In this document: in pieces, positions 40,234-50,183 of the stretch
Numbering within the stretch: position 1 is the stretch's first letter
Layout of the letters: every line of letters begins with the position of its first letter
Assembly: GCA_002412965.1 (NCBI GenBank)
Contig: DHWB01000011.1
Span: forward strand, 372,001 to 436,000
DNA: 64,000 nt
Source of the DNA: Desulfomicrobium sp. UBA5193
Lineage (GTDB): Bacteria; Desulfobacterota; Desulfovibrionia; Desulfovibrionales; Desulfomicrobiaceae
Direction of reading: 5' to 3'
Notes under the pieces: generated by a model
Told to the model about the DNA's origin: nothing
The model's input: only the letters and a program-made list of their open reading frames with translations
Database searches by the model: none
Translations under genes and position numbers: made by a program

Positions 40234-42608
40234 TTTGAGATCCTTATTAAAAAATTTGCTCCAGAATTATCACTTTTTTGCGCGCTAATAGTTCCTTTCA
40301 TTTCTCCAAGAACATGACGCACGTGATACAACCCAAGTCCAGACCCATCCGTCATAGTAAAACCTTTTTCAAATATACGCTCAATATTTTCTATTCGACT
40401 ATCAAATCCTCTGCCGTTATCACTAATATTTATATGTATTATATTTTTTTCTGGATGGGTAATTTTAAAAATAATACGCGTTGCGCGTGTATTCTTTTTT
40501 CTTGAATTTGCAATTAAGTTATCAATAATGACAGACACATTAATTGGATTGAACTTTTGTCTAAATCCTTTTTCATCATTCTCAACTTCGATCGTAAGAG
40601 GGCCGTGGAGAAAGTTTTTTGCTATGTCATTTATATACTGTACAATATATTCTCCCAAATCCGCATCAATCATTTCTGACTCAAGCCGAAAATTTGCTTT
40701 TGTCGCAAATTTAGTAATTCCCATTATTTTTTTATTTAACAATGATATCCGATCAAGACCGTCGATTATGTCTAGTCTAGATGTATTTTTAGTAGCGGAA
40801 ATTTTTACTATAAAATTCTCTATTTGTTGCTGAATATCAACTGAATACATTGTTATTTGGTGATGCAAATTAATTATTATATCTGTATCAAGAGTCGAAA
40901 TTGAAGATAAAAAAAGATTTCTCTTTTTCTCTTCAACAAGCTGAAATGAAATTTCTTGATTTAATTTTTCCGCATTTTTAGCACGATTTATAGCTTCTTG
41001 CTTTGCAATACGTTCTTCGTCAGCTTGCTTACGTGCCGCTTCTTCCGATCGTCGTAATTCCTGAAATCGCTTATCGGCTATTGATATCTTCTGAATAAGC
41101 TTCTGGTCATTTGTTTTTTCAGCTATAGCTCGAAGGCTAGCGATGGAACTTTCAAATTCGGAAGACCTCTCATTAATTATGCCAATTAAATTCTTGCTAT
41201 AATCCAATAGTAAAACATCTTCACTATCCACAAGTTTCGCTACGACAGCCGTAACTCGTGCACGGCCAGGATCTGTCATGAGTCGAGAAATATCGCTTGT
41301 ATTTTTATCTTCTTTATCAAGAAAAGTTACAGGAACAACATATCTTTCTAAACGTCTAAAGCATTTATCCCAAAAACATTTTTTTAATTGTTCTACAGCA
41401 TCTGTATCGATTAATCCTGTGTTTCTGCTTGATGTTTCTTGAAATAATTTATCAGATCCTGAAACATCAATTCTTCCAATTACATCGCGAGTTCCTAAAA
41501 ATCTTGCATATCCTTGCTGCTTGCGACGATCTATTCCGAACCAATCATCTCCTTCATTACCAATTGGAAAAACACGAAATCCATTTCTAAATAAAAAAAT
41601 AGATCCAAATGAGACAGAAGGAACACCCATTCTTCTTGCGAACGTAATTTTAGCAGATTGATTAAGATAATATATTTGACAAGAAAAATCTGACTCATGC
41701 AAATAGCTATATGTGTTTTTTTCACTAATTCGATATATTATCTCTCCACGATCTATCAATTTACTTTCAATTGTGTTGTTTTCTTTATTGATTTTTACTT
41801 CAATAAATGTTGTTTTTTCCTGCAATGTTGAAAAAATAAAATTCCCAACGTCACCGTTCACAACAGCATTTTGCATTATATTTACGTTGTTTGCATTTTG
41901 TTTGACAATATAACTGTCTTCTACCAATTCTGCTTCACAGTGCATTGTTATTACAAAATGATCACGTTCTGCTCCGAAAGGATTTATAAGTTTCGCAAGG
42001 GCTGACTTAAGTCGAAGCATCGATTTTCGATCCCATACTTTCTTTGTCTCTTCTATTGTAATAACAGTGCCATTTTTAATCTCTTTAAGTTTACTAGGGC
42101 CAATAAAATATTTAATTTTGTTCGAATATTTAATTGGAATATTTCCAAAATGATTTTTATAATTTTTATCAAAATCGTGCCAATTCACAGTGATTTGATG
42201 TACATACCCTTCTTTTTCATTAATTGATCTTGTTTGAAGATGTATTATATTGCCTAATCTATCAGATGAAAATCTTCCGATTCCTTTGCTTCCTGCATAA
42301 TGACGTTTTGAGTAGATATCTTCTCTATAATCATCTGTCTTATTTAAACTATTTTTTGAAGAATATGCAACAAATAGCCACTTATTTTGTATATCTTCAT
42401 ATGTCATTCCGATTCCATCATCTGCGACAATAATTTTATTATTTTCAAAGAAAATATTTACATGCTTAGACTCTGCATCAAATGAATTCTTTACTAATTC
42501 AAAAATTGCGACTTCATCATCCGTGATCAATTCGCTACCAAGAACACTCTTCAAGCCACTACTAATATCAAAGTGTAAATTAGACACATTTATTTTATTC
42601 ATAATCAC
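40230..42608 (-). CDS. Double-GHKL ATPase / histidine-kinase-like protein
   Basis: 792 residues. An N-terminal Hsp90/MutL/MORC-like GHKL domain has ELVKNSFDAES (N-box, about 38), VADDGIGMT (about 58) and AGSKGIGRFSSDR (about 107). A middle region with a coiled coil (about 505-570) leads to a histidine-containing helix (NLHHQITMYSVDIQQQIE) and a C-terminal histidine-kinase ATPase domain (IIDNLIANSRKKN, ISDNGRGFD, DGSGLGLYHV). Two complete GHKL domains in one chain are unusual. MORC-like GHKL ATPases are known from restriction-modification loci. It is coupled to a receiver protein and lies opposite a cytosine methylase. Confidence 0.82.
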   Translation of the reverse strand: MIMNKINVSNLHFDISSGLKSVLGSELITDDEVAIFELVKNSFDAESKHVNIFFENNKIIVADDGIGMTYEDIQNKWLFVAYSSKNSLNKTDDYREDIYSKRHYAGSKGIGRFSSDRLGNIIHLQTRSINEKEGYVHQITVNWHDFDKNYKNHFGNIPIKYSNKIKYFIGPSKLKEIKNGTVITIEETKKVWDRKSMLRLKSALAKLINPFGAERDHFVITMHCEAELVEDSYIVKQNANNVNIMQNAVVNGDVGNFIFSTLQEKTTFIEVKINKENNTIESKLIDRGEIIYRISEKNTYSYLHESDFSCQIYYLNQSAKITFARRMGVPSVSFGSIFLFRNGFRVFPIGNEGDDWFGIDRRKQQGYARFLGTRDVIGRIDVSGSDKLFQETSSRNTGLIDTDAVEQLKKCFWDKCFRRLERYVVPVTFLDKEDKNTSDISRLMTDPGRARVTAVVAKLVDSEDVLLLDYSKNLIGIINERSSEFESSIASLRAIAEKTNDQKLIQKISIADKRFQELRRSEEAARKQADEERIAKQEAINRAKNAEKLNQEISFQLVEEKKRNLFLSSISTLDTDIIINLHHQITMYSVDIQQQIENFIVKISATKNTSRLDIIDGLDRISLLNKKIMGITKFATKANFRLESEMIDADLGEYIVQYINDIAKNFLHGPLTIEVENDEKGFRQKFNPINVSVIIDNLIANSRKKNTRATRIIFKITHPEKNIIHINISDNGRGFDSRIENIERIFEKGFTMTDGSGLGLYHVRHVLGEMKGTISAQKSDNSGANFLIRISK

Positions 42609-43363
42609 TTTCTTTAAATATAATTTAAAATATTAATTGTTATGTGAAGTTGTCTTATTTTAGCATAACTCATCTGTATGACACAAGAAAAATTAAGTCA
42701 TTGCTCGCAATCACTTTTATAATTTTAGCCACCAGAATTAGTCTTAACAAGCATTAATCACTTCCTGACTAGAGTATAAAATTAAGCTTGGTGAGCCTAA
42801 ATTCAGTTTTTGCAGGGGACCCTGTCTGGGTCTCTGGGTCTGGGTCTCTGAGACCAAGAGTATATTGATCGTCTGGGCCGTCTGGGTGGGCCGTCTGGGT
42901 CTCTGAGACCAAGAGTATGCTGAAATATTTGATATTTTGTTTGAAAAAGGGCTTTTTTCAGACGTTAGAATTGCTTAATTTCTTCGAGAAGACGTTTTTT
43001 ATGTCTAACACATTGTGATTAAATGATAAAACTCTTGAAATTGCGGGTAAGTATGCCAATTTGTGTAAATTGGCGGGTTGGTATGTATCAGGCTAAACAG
43101 GCCGACAAGCTCTGGGTGGGGCTCATTCTCGATTGCCAGCTGCTTTAGGTTACTCTTTTAGGCGTGAAAATTTACTGAATTTGACGCACATAATTCGCCA
43201 ATCACTCCAGACAGCGGCTTGCGTCAGATCTAGAATCTTGAATTTTTTCTCCGTCTGGGCCTCTGAGGCCGCCTCGCACGTATCCTTGCCTGCACTCAAT
43301 ATTGACGTCGGGCTAAGCCATGGCTAAGTCTCTTTTAAAAGCTACATGACAAAGGAGGGCCTT
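42609..43363. other. Non-coding region between the AT-rich island and the toxin-antitoxin genes
   Basis: 755 bp. The first 200 bp are AT-rich like the island and probably hold the GHKL promoter. Then come several GTCTGGG-rich repeats with the palindrome GGTCTCTGAGACC. A perfect dyad GCCAATTT-GTGT-AAATTGGC lies at 43055-43074. No supported gene. Confidence 0.5.
42826..42918. repeat. GTCTGGGTCTCTGAGACC repeats
   Basis: Two copies of GGTCTCTGAGACCAAGAGTAT lie at 42843-42863 and 42898-42918, each led by GTCTGG runs. The 13-bp core GGTCTC-T-GAGACC is a perfect palindrome. A variant GGCCTC-T-GAGGCC is at 43258-43270 and a decayed one (GGTCTGTGAGACTAAAAGTAT) at 44009-44029. The copies surround the toxin-antitoxin pair. 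Confidence 0.7.
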
Positions 43364-43612
43364 ATGTCCACAGCCATCGTGCCTATGCACCAGGCAAAGA
43401 GTACCCTTTCACAGTTGGTCAAACGGGCCGCCAGTGGTGAAACCATTTTTATAGGCAGCTATGGCCGGGCGGAGGCCGTACTTTCTTCAGTCGCCAGCGC
43501 CAAGCCTAAAAAACGTCTTGGCCTCCTGGAAGGCAAGCTGATTGTTCCCGATGACTTTGACGAACCGTTGCCTCCTGAAATTCTCGCCGCCTTTGAGGGG
43601 GAAGCCAAATGA
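43364..43612 (+). CDS. Phd/YefM-family antitoxin
   Basis: 82 residues from the ATG at 43364 (AGGAGG upstream). The N-terminus VPMHQAKSTLSQLVKRAASG followed by ETIFIGSYGRAEAVL is the DNA-binding Phd/YefM fold; the acidic, proline-containing tail (PDDFDEPLPPEILAAFEGE) binds and neutralises the toxin. It overlaps the toxin gene by 4 bp. It should repress its own operon. Confidence 0.88.
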   Translation: MSTAIVPMHQAKSTLSQLVKRAASGETIFIGSYGRAEAVLSSVASAKPKKRLGLLEGKLIVPDDFDEPLPPEILAAFEGEAK

Positions 43613-43986
43613 GGCTGCTGCTGGAGACCAACGCGCTGCTCTGGGCACTGAGCAATGGACCGCGCATTGACCCAGTGAGAGAGCTTTTGCTTGCGGATGA
43701 GAACGAAGTTTTTGTGAGCACCGTCTCCTGGTGGGAAATCGCCATCAAAACGAATATCGGAAAACTGGACGCCAACTTGTCTGAACTTCGTGCTGCAGCG
43801 CAGGAAAGCGGGTTTCTGGAGTTGCCGCTTCTCGGTTCACACGCGGAAATGCTGGCGACACTATCCAGGCACCACAACGATCCTTTTGATCACATGCTGG
43901 TGGCTCAAGCCATGGCCGAACCCATGCGGCTGATTACCGGTGACGAGGTTCTCGCGAAGTACACGCCTCTGGTCATTCTTATTTAG
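43609..43986 (+). CDS. PIN-domain toxin (VapC-like)
   Basis: 125 residues, coupled to the antitoxin gene. The PIN fold is shown by VSTVSWWEIAIKTNIGKL, the acidic DPFDHMLVAQAMAE and LITGDEVLAKY. The usual first catalytic aspartate (LLLDTHALLWAL in relatives) is a glutamate here: LLLETNALLWAL. The toxin would cleave RNA if active; the substitution may weaken metal binding. GC content is nearer the host average than in the AT-rich island. Confidence 0.88.
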   Translation: MRLLLETNALLWALSNGPRIDPVRELLLADENEVFVSTVSWWEIAIKTNIGKLDANLSELRAAAQESGFLELPLLGSHAEMLATLSRHHNDPFDHMLVAQAMAEPMRLITGDEVLAKYTPLVILI

Positions 43987-44067
43987 TCAGGCTTGGTCTC
44001 TGGGCCGGGTCTGTGAGACTAAAAGTATCTCTGGTTCAAAGTTTGAAGATCCGCCGGTGGCCTCCAA

Positions 44068-44173
44068 CTCCCCTCCTGCCAAGGAGGGGTGCCCGAAGGG
44101 CGGGGTGGTTTACTCTTACTCGGTTCGGGGAAAACCCCCTCCCCCTTCGGGTACTCCCCCTTGGCAGGGGGAG
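44068..44173. repeat. Palindromic MITE-like element
   Basis: The left arm (44068-44111, with CTCCTGCCAAGGAGGGGTGC) and right arm (44131-44173, with CCCTTGGCAGGGGGAG) are imperfect reverse complements of more than 40 bp around a 19-bp centre. Each arm also has an internal CCCTTCGGG/CCCGAAGGG hairpin. This type of element is widespread in bacterial genomes as a non-coding repeat. It lies between the toxin gene and the radical SAM gene. Confidence 0.6.
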
Positions 44174-44282
44174 ATTCAAGAGTGATTTCAAAACTTCACC
44201 CTGTTGGGGATAGTTCCAGCAGAAGTCATGTGCGGATGCTTGCGACGACCAGCCATCTCTTTGTTTCCAAGCCAGACACCCA

Positions 44283-45800
44283 TCACTCCAGATGCCTAGC
44301 CTGTCTCTTTCCAGGGCTCTGCGTATTGCTGGCCTGCAAGGAGCCGGGTTTAACAGTCATGTTGTCTGAAATCACCAAGGGCAGAGGTCGGCCTTTGACC
44401 TTGAGAAGATCGGCGGCGATGGCGTTGGCCGCTTCATCTTTGGATAGGCCTAGCTCATCGGTCAGGTAGGCAAAAAGCAATTCCGCCAAGCGTTTCAAGG
44501 CAATCTGCCAGGTGGACATGGTCGCGCCGTACAGCCACTTCGAAAACCGCAGAAATCCCGCATAGACATCCTGGTCCGGCCACAGCAGGCGCACGCTGCC
44601 TTGAAAGTTACCGCTGTTATAGAGCAGGTCCCAGAACCGGGCCATGCGCTTTAAGTCTTGCATGGCTGTAAAATCAATCAGGTCGTTGGCCAGGATTTCG
44701 TACGGGGGATAGGGCAGGTAGGTCATCTTGTGTATGGCATCGTGTCTGCTGAGGGTGGTGCCGGACAGTTTTTTCAGGACGCCGAGCTGGATTTCCGCCT
44801 TGGTCAGGCACGCCAGCCGGTTCAGGTTGCGGCCGAAGCTGTCCGCGCTTTCCCCTGGCAGCCCGATGATCAGATCCACATGCAGATGGGCATTGGTCTC
44901 TTCTTCCAAAAAGCGCAGGTTGGCCGTGATCTTGTCCATATCCAGCCGCCGGTGAATGGACGCGGCCACATCCGCATTCAGGGTCTGGATGCCGACTTCC
45001 AGTTGCAGCGTGCCCGGAGCAAACCGGGTAAGTTTCTCCCGCAATTCAAAAGGAAAATGTTCGGGCACGACTTCAAAATGGACCAGAAACGGCGGCTGCC
45101 GCTGCAGGAAAAAATCTAAGATAGGGCCGACCCGCTGCATGCTCAGGTTGAAAGTCCGGTCGATGAACTTGAAGTTGCGCGCCCCGCGCTCCCAGAGCGT
45201 GGCCAGTTCGCGCAGAAAGCGGTCCGGGTCGAAATAGCGGACCTGCTTGTCGATGGAGGACAGGCAAAATTCGCAGGAAAAGGGGCATCCCCTGGACGCT
45301 TCCACATAAATGACCCGATGGGCAATGTCCGCGTCGGTGTACAAGGCGTACGGCATGACCAGGCGGTCCGGATCGGGTGGGCTGGCCGTGATGATCCGGG
45401 GCAACTCGCCGCTGCCTGTCAGATAGGCGCAGCAGAGCTGATGGAACTGTTCTTCGCCTTCACCGCAGATCACGTGGTCGGCCAGGGAAAAGTCGAGCCG
45501 GTGCGGAAAATGGCTGACCTCTGGCCCGCCAAGAACAAGCAGCACCTCGGGCGCAAGGGATTTGAGAATTCGCACCAGCTGTTCGCATTCCCTCCCGTTC
45601 CAGATGTAGACGCCAAGGCCGATGATCCTGGGACGATGGGCCAGGATTTTCTCGGCAACATCGAGCAGCTGATCCGAAATGATGAATTCCTGGATAACGG
45701 CCCGGGGCTGCAGGTCATGCAGATTGGCGTGCAGGTAGCGCAGCCCGATGCTGGGGTGGATATACCGGGCATTCAGTGTTGTGAGAACAATATCGTACAT
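44283..45800 (-). CDS. B12-binding-domain radical SAM protein
   Basis: 505 residues from the ATG at 45800, in line with the usual family start (MYDIVLTTLNARYIHPSIGL). Residues 1-130 are a cobalamin-binding-type domain (GLGVYIWNG, VLLVLGGPEVSH). Residues about 165-400 are the radical SAM domain with CPFSCEFC and VDLIIGLPGES. The C-terminal region (about 400-480) is the DUF4080 type. Relatives may be methylases or ring-forming enzymes; none of this subfamily has a defined substrate that I know. The usual DxHxxG B12-ligand motif is not evident. Confidence 0.82.
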   Translation of the reverse strand: MYDIVLTTLNARYIHPSIGLRYLHANLHDLQPRAVIQEFIISDQLLDVAEKILAHRPRIIGLGVYIWNGRECEQLVRILKSLAPEVLLVLGGPEVSHFPHRLDFSLADHVICGEGEEQFHQLCCAYLTGSGELPRIITASPPDPDRLVMPYALYTDADIAHRVIYVEASRGCPFSCEFCLSSIDKQVRYFDPDRFLRELATLWERGARNFKFIDRTFNLSMQRVGPILDFFLQRQPPFLVHFEVVPEHFPFELREKLTRFAPGTLQLEVGIQTLNADVAASIHRRLDMDKITANLRFLEEETNAHLHVDLIIGLPGESADSFGRNLNRLACLTKAEIQLGVLKKLSGTTLSRHDAIHKMTYLPYPPYEILANDLIDFTAMQDLKRMARFWDLLYNSGNFQGSVRLLWPDQDVYAGFLRFSKWLYGATMSTWQIALKRLAELLFAYLTDELGLSKDEAANAIAADLLKVKGRPLPLVISDNMTVKPGSLQASNTQSPGKRQARHLE

Positions 45801-46337
45801 AGGTAGATGCCTGAGTTTGCTGAATGTTGTCGCGAATTCCAGGGTGGTGCTTGCCTGTCCTTCCACGTCCTGGGCGATGGTGGCCACGTTCTCGCTGGCA
45901 TTTATGAATACCTCCAGTCAAGCCAATGGGGGGCGAACCTGAGCGAGCGAGACGGCAAATATATCCTGTGCCGCACACCCAGCCCCTGTCCGTGACCTGC
46001 ACCTCATCAGCCATGAGCCTTCGGAAGTTCTCTTTTTAGCGAGTACTCCTGGCTGCGCTCAGGATACTTAGGGGCCATGCATTTCTCGACAAGCTGTTTC
46101 CCATCCTGAAGAAGAGCGCCCTCAGGGAAGCTTCGCCGCCAATCCCGCCGCACCGCACCACGTGCATGCGAACCATCACGTGATCTTGCTCCCAAATTCG
46201 AAGAGAACGTCATATGTATTATTTATAACATATTGATAATATTGATCGATATTGTATCGTAGCATCATCTTTGCGTTCGTTGTTCATGCCGCAATGCCTG
46301 ACGCGGACCCAAGAACCGTAAAACCATGGAGGTTTTG
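45801..46337. other. Upstream region of the formate dehydrogenase operon
   Basis: 537 bp between divergent genes. It must hold the fdhA promoter. TCACGTGA at 46177-46184 shares half-site letters with the proposed TunR sites but lacks the spacer. An AT-rich segment (46205-46262) could be a promoter. No supported gene. Confidence 0.4.
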
Positions 46338-49300
46338 ATGACTACGTTTTCACGACGAGGGTTCATGAAACTGACCGGGGCGGGCGTTGCGGCCGTGTCC
46401 CTGTCCCAACTGGGGTTCGATCTGAAGCCCGCCTACGCCTACGCTAAGGCGCTGAAGATCGAGGGGGCCAAGGAGGTCATCTCGACCTGCGCTTTCTGCT
46501 CCTGCGGCTGCCAGATCATCATGCACATCAAGGACGGCAAGATCATCAGTTCCGAGGGCGATCCGGATTATCCGGTCAGCGAAGGCTCGCTGTGTCCCAA
46601 GGGCGCTGCGTTCTATTCCATGCACGTCAGCGATCACCGTGTGCTCGTGCCCAAATACCGGGCGCCGGGCAGCGACAAATGGGAAGAGAAGGATTGGGAC
46701 TGGATGCTCGACAAGATCGCGCGCAAGATCAAGGACACGCGCGACAAGGACTTCCAGCTCACCAATGACAAGGGTGTGACCGTCAACCGATGGGAATCCT
46801 ATTTCCAGCTGGGCACATCCCAGATGGACAATGAAGAATGTTCCGTCACGCATCAAATGTGTCGGGCGCTGGGAGGCATATACATCGACCATCAGGCCCG
46901 GGTCTGACACAGCCCCACTGTACCGGCTCTGGCAGAGTCGTTCGGACGTGGCGCGATGACCCAGCATTGGATTGATATCAAGAACGCCAATGCTATTCTG
47001 ATAATGGGCAGCAATGCTGCCGAACACCATCCCATTTCCTTCAAATGGGTTTTGAAGGCCAAGGACGCGGGGGCCAAGGTGATCCATGTGGATCCGAAAT
47101 TCTCGCGCACGTCGGCCAGGAGCGATCTGCATGTTCCGCTCCGTTCCGGCACGGATATCGCTTTCCTGGGCGGCATGGTGAAGTACATTCTGGAGAAGGA
47201 TCTGATCCAGAAGGAATACGTCACCGAATACACCAACGCCTCCTTTATCGTCGGCGATGACTACACGTTCGAGGACGGCCTTTTCTCGGGCTATGATCCG
47301 GAAAAGAAGAAGTACGACCAGAAGAAGTGGGCCTTCGCCAAGGACGAGAACGGAGTCTCCAAGCGCGACAAGACCCTTAAAGATCCCCGTTGCGTCTATC
47401 AGCTTTTGAAAAAGCACTATGACCGGTACAATCTGGACACCGTGTCCTCCATCACCGGCGTGTCCAAGGAAAATTTGCTTGCCGTGTATGAGATCTACAC
47501 GGCGACCGGCAAGCCGGACAAGGCCGGAACCATGATGTACGCCTTGGGCTGGACCCAGCATTCCGTGGGCGTGCAGAACATCCGCCTTGGCGCGATGGTC
47601 CAGCTCCTTTTGGGCAACATCGGCGTGGCCGGTGGCGGCGTCAACGCCCTGCGTGGCGAGCCCAACGTCCAGGGCTCCACGGACCATGCCCTGCTCTGGC
47701 ACATCATCCCCGGTTACAACGCCGTGCCGACATCGGCCTGGCCGACTCTGGAAGAGTACCAGAAGGCCAACACCCCCGTCACCAAGGATCCCAAAAGCGT
47801 GAACTGGTGGGGCAACCGGCCCAAATACGTGGTCAGCCTGCTCAAGGGCTGGTTTGGCGACAAGGCCACGCCCGAGAACGAGTTCTGCTACAATCTGCTG
47901 CCCAAGGTCGAGCCGGGCGTGGACTATGCGAGCATAGTCATGTTCGACCGCATGTACGAGGGCAAGATGAAGGGCGGCATGATCTTCGGTCATAACCCGA
48001 CCATGAGCATGCCCAATACCCACAAGATACGTGAAGCCATGCAGAAGCTTGAATGGCTGGTGGTGGGCGAGGCCCATGACACCGAGACCTGTTCATACTG
48101 GCGTGGTCCGGGAGTGGACTCCAAGAAGGTCAAGACGGAAGTCTTCCTGCTGCCTTCCTGCCAGCGCGGCGAAAAAGACGGCACCACCTCCAACTCCGGT
48201 CGTTGGCATCAATGGCACTACAAAGGCTACGAGCCGGCGGGCAAGAGTCAGTCCATGGGCTGGATGGTGGTCGAGATCATGAAACGCGTGCGCGCTCTCT
48301 ATGAAAAGGAAAAGGGCGCGTTTCCGGAAGGTGTCCTGACCCACGTATGGCCCGAAAAGTACGATGCCGAGGAAAGGGCCAGGCAGATCAACGGTAAGTT
48401 CACCAAAGATGTGACCATCAAGGACGTGACCTACAAGAAGGGTGACCAGGTGCCCGGCTTCGCCCTGTTGCAGGCCGACGGTTCCACCACCAGCCTGAAC
48501 TGGGTCTATTGCGGCGGTTATCCGGCGGCGGACAAGAACCTGGCCAAGCGCCGCGACCTGACCCAGACGCCCATGCAGGCCAAGCTCGGCCTCTTCCCCG
48601 GCTACTCGTGGGCCTGGCCCATGAACCGGCGCATCATCTACAACCGTGCTTCTGTCGACGTGAACGGCAAGCCCTTCAACCCGGAGCTGCCCGTCATCAT
48701 GTGGGAAGGGGACAAGTGGGTTGGCGATATCCCGGACGGCCCGGCTCCGCCCATGGCCATGGAAAAGGGCGTCTATCCCTTCATCATGCACACGGAAGGC
48801 CACGGCCAGCTCTTCGGTCCCGGCCGCGTGGACGGTCCGTTCCCGGAACACTATGAACCGGCCGAGACGCCCGTGACCAAGAACCCGTTCTCGGGCCAGA
48901 TGAGCAATCCATGCATGAAGGTCAGCAAGACCGACAAGGACCTGCTCGCCAAGAACGGCGATCCGAAATACCCCATCGTGCTGACCACCTACAGCATGAC
49001 CGAACACTGGTGCGGCGGTGGCGACACCCGCAACACCCCGTATCTGCTTGAAGCCGAACCGCAGCTGTATGTGGAGATGAGCCACGAACTGGCGGCGGAG
49101 AAGGGCATCAAGAACGGCGACCATGTGGTGGTCGAGAGCATTCGCGGCAAGGTCGAAGCCGTGGCCATGGTCACGGTGCGCATCACGCCGTTCACGGTGG
49201 AGGGCAAGACCGTGCACCTCATCGGCATGCCTTTCTGTTTTGGCTGGACAACGCCCGGTGTGGGCGACGCCACGAACCGTTTGACTCCGTCCGTTGGTGA

Positions 49301-49382
49301 TCCGAACACCACCATACCGGAGTACAAGGCGTGTCTGGTGAATATCCGCAAGGCCGACAAGGTCACGGAACTGGCCGTTTAA
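46338..49382 (+). CDS. fdhA: Formate dehydrogenase alpha subunit, selenocysteine-containing
   Basis: 1014 residues when the in-frame TGA at 46905-46907 is read as selenocysteine (context ARV-U-HSPTV, the place of Sec in E. coli FdnG). The start is the ATG at 46338, behind GGAGG. A twin-arginine signal (FSRRGFMKLTGAG) exports it folded. CAFCSCGCQ with a later CPKG binds a [4Fe-4S] cluster; the rest is the DMSO-reductase fold for two MGD cofactors and Mo or W. It oxidises formate in the periplasm. It forms an operon with fdhB and fdhE; no membrane subunit is present, so cytochrome c3 is the likely acceptor. Confidence 0.95.
46908..46940 (+). promoter_or_regulatory. SECIS-like element after the fdhA TGA
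   Basis: Ten bases after the TGA, 46918-46935 can form a small hairpin: CTG pairs with CAG, bulged TA, CC with GG, loop GGCTCT. This resembles the E. coli fdhF SECIS (bulged U, loop AGGUCU), which brings SelB and Sec-tRNA to the codon. The pairing is by eye only. Confidence 0.65.
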
Positions 49383-49397
49383 GCAGGGAGGAACATC

Positions 49398-50168
49398 ATG
49401 GCGAAGAGCATCTTCATCGATACCACCCGCTGCACGGCTTGCCGTGGCTGTCAGGTGGCGTGCAAGCAGTGGCACGGACACGAGGCCGTGCCCACAAAAC
49501 AGACCGGCACCCATCAGAATCCGCCGGATCTGACCCCCAACAACTTCAAACTGGTCCGTTTCTCCGAACACAAGATCGACGGACACATTCATTGGCTCTT
49601 CTTTCCCGACCAGTGCCGCCATTGTCTGCAGCCTGCCTGCAAGGCCACGGCGGACATGTATGTGGACGGCGCCATCGTGATCGACGAAGCCACGGGCATC
49701 GTCGTCTGCACGGAAAAGAGCAAGAAGCTGACCAAGGAACAGTGCGACGAGATCATCGAATCCTGTCCCTACAACATTCCGCGCCGCAACGAGGTTTCGG
49801 GCGAGCTGGCCAAGTGCGACATGTGCATCGATCGCGTCCAGGCGGGCCTTGTGCCCATGTGCGTGAAAACCTGCTGCACGGGGGCCATGAGCTTCGGCGA
49901 ACGCGAGGACATGCTCATCAAGGCCAAGCTGCGGCTGACCCAGGCTCAGGCGGATCTTGAGAGGCCGAAGTCCGAACTTGAGACCAAGATCGCCTGCGAT
50001 GTGCACAAGAGCTGCACGATCCTCGATCAGGAAGATCTGGGTGTCATCTACTTCCTGGAAATGCCCAGGGAACTGTACCATCAGTATGCCGCCCGCGAGA
50101 TCAAGCCCCTGAACAGGGCTGATTTTCTGGCGAGCCTGACGAAGCCCTTCAAGAACATTCTGGGCTGA
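49398..50168 (+). CDS. fdhB: Formate dehydrogenase beta subunit (iron-sulfur)
   Basis: 256 residues, with GGGAGG just upstream of the ATG. Four cysteine groups bind [4Fe-4S] clusters: CTACRGCQVACKQW, CRHCLQPACKATAD, an ESCPYNIPRR part, and CDMCIDR with MCVKTC. It takes electrons from the molybdopterin subunit. It has no C-terminal transmembrane helix, unlike FdnH, so the enzyme is the soluble periplasmic FdhAB type of sulfate reducers. It has no signal of its own and is carried out with FdhA. Confidence 0.95.
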   Translation: MAKSIFIDTTRCTACRGCQVACKQWHGHEAVPTKQTGTHQNPPDLTPNNFKLVRFSEHKIDGHIHWLFFPDQCRHCLQPACKATADMYVDGAIVIDEATGIVVCTEKSKKLTKEQCDEIIESCPYNIPRRNEVSGELAKCDMCIDRVQAGLVPMCVKTCCTGAMSFGEREDMLIKAKLRLTQAQADLERPKSELETKIACDVHKSCTILDQEDLGVIYFLEMPRELYHQYAAREIKPLNRADFLASLTKPFKNILG

Positions 50169-50183
50169 CGCATTCATTAACTT

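Noticed and set aside
42826..42918. GTCTGGG repeats as a CRISPR array
   Set aside because: Copies are few, spacers are short and themselves repetitive, and no cas genes are present.
46177..46184. TCACGTGA before fdhA as a fourth TunR operator
   Set aside because: It has the half-site letters but no 14-bp spacer; an 8-bp match is expected by chance.
46905..46907. TGA in fdhA as a nonsense mutation or sequencing error
   Set aside because: The flanking residues match the Sec site of formate dehydrogenases, the frame is otherwise intact, and a SECIS-like hairpin follows.
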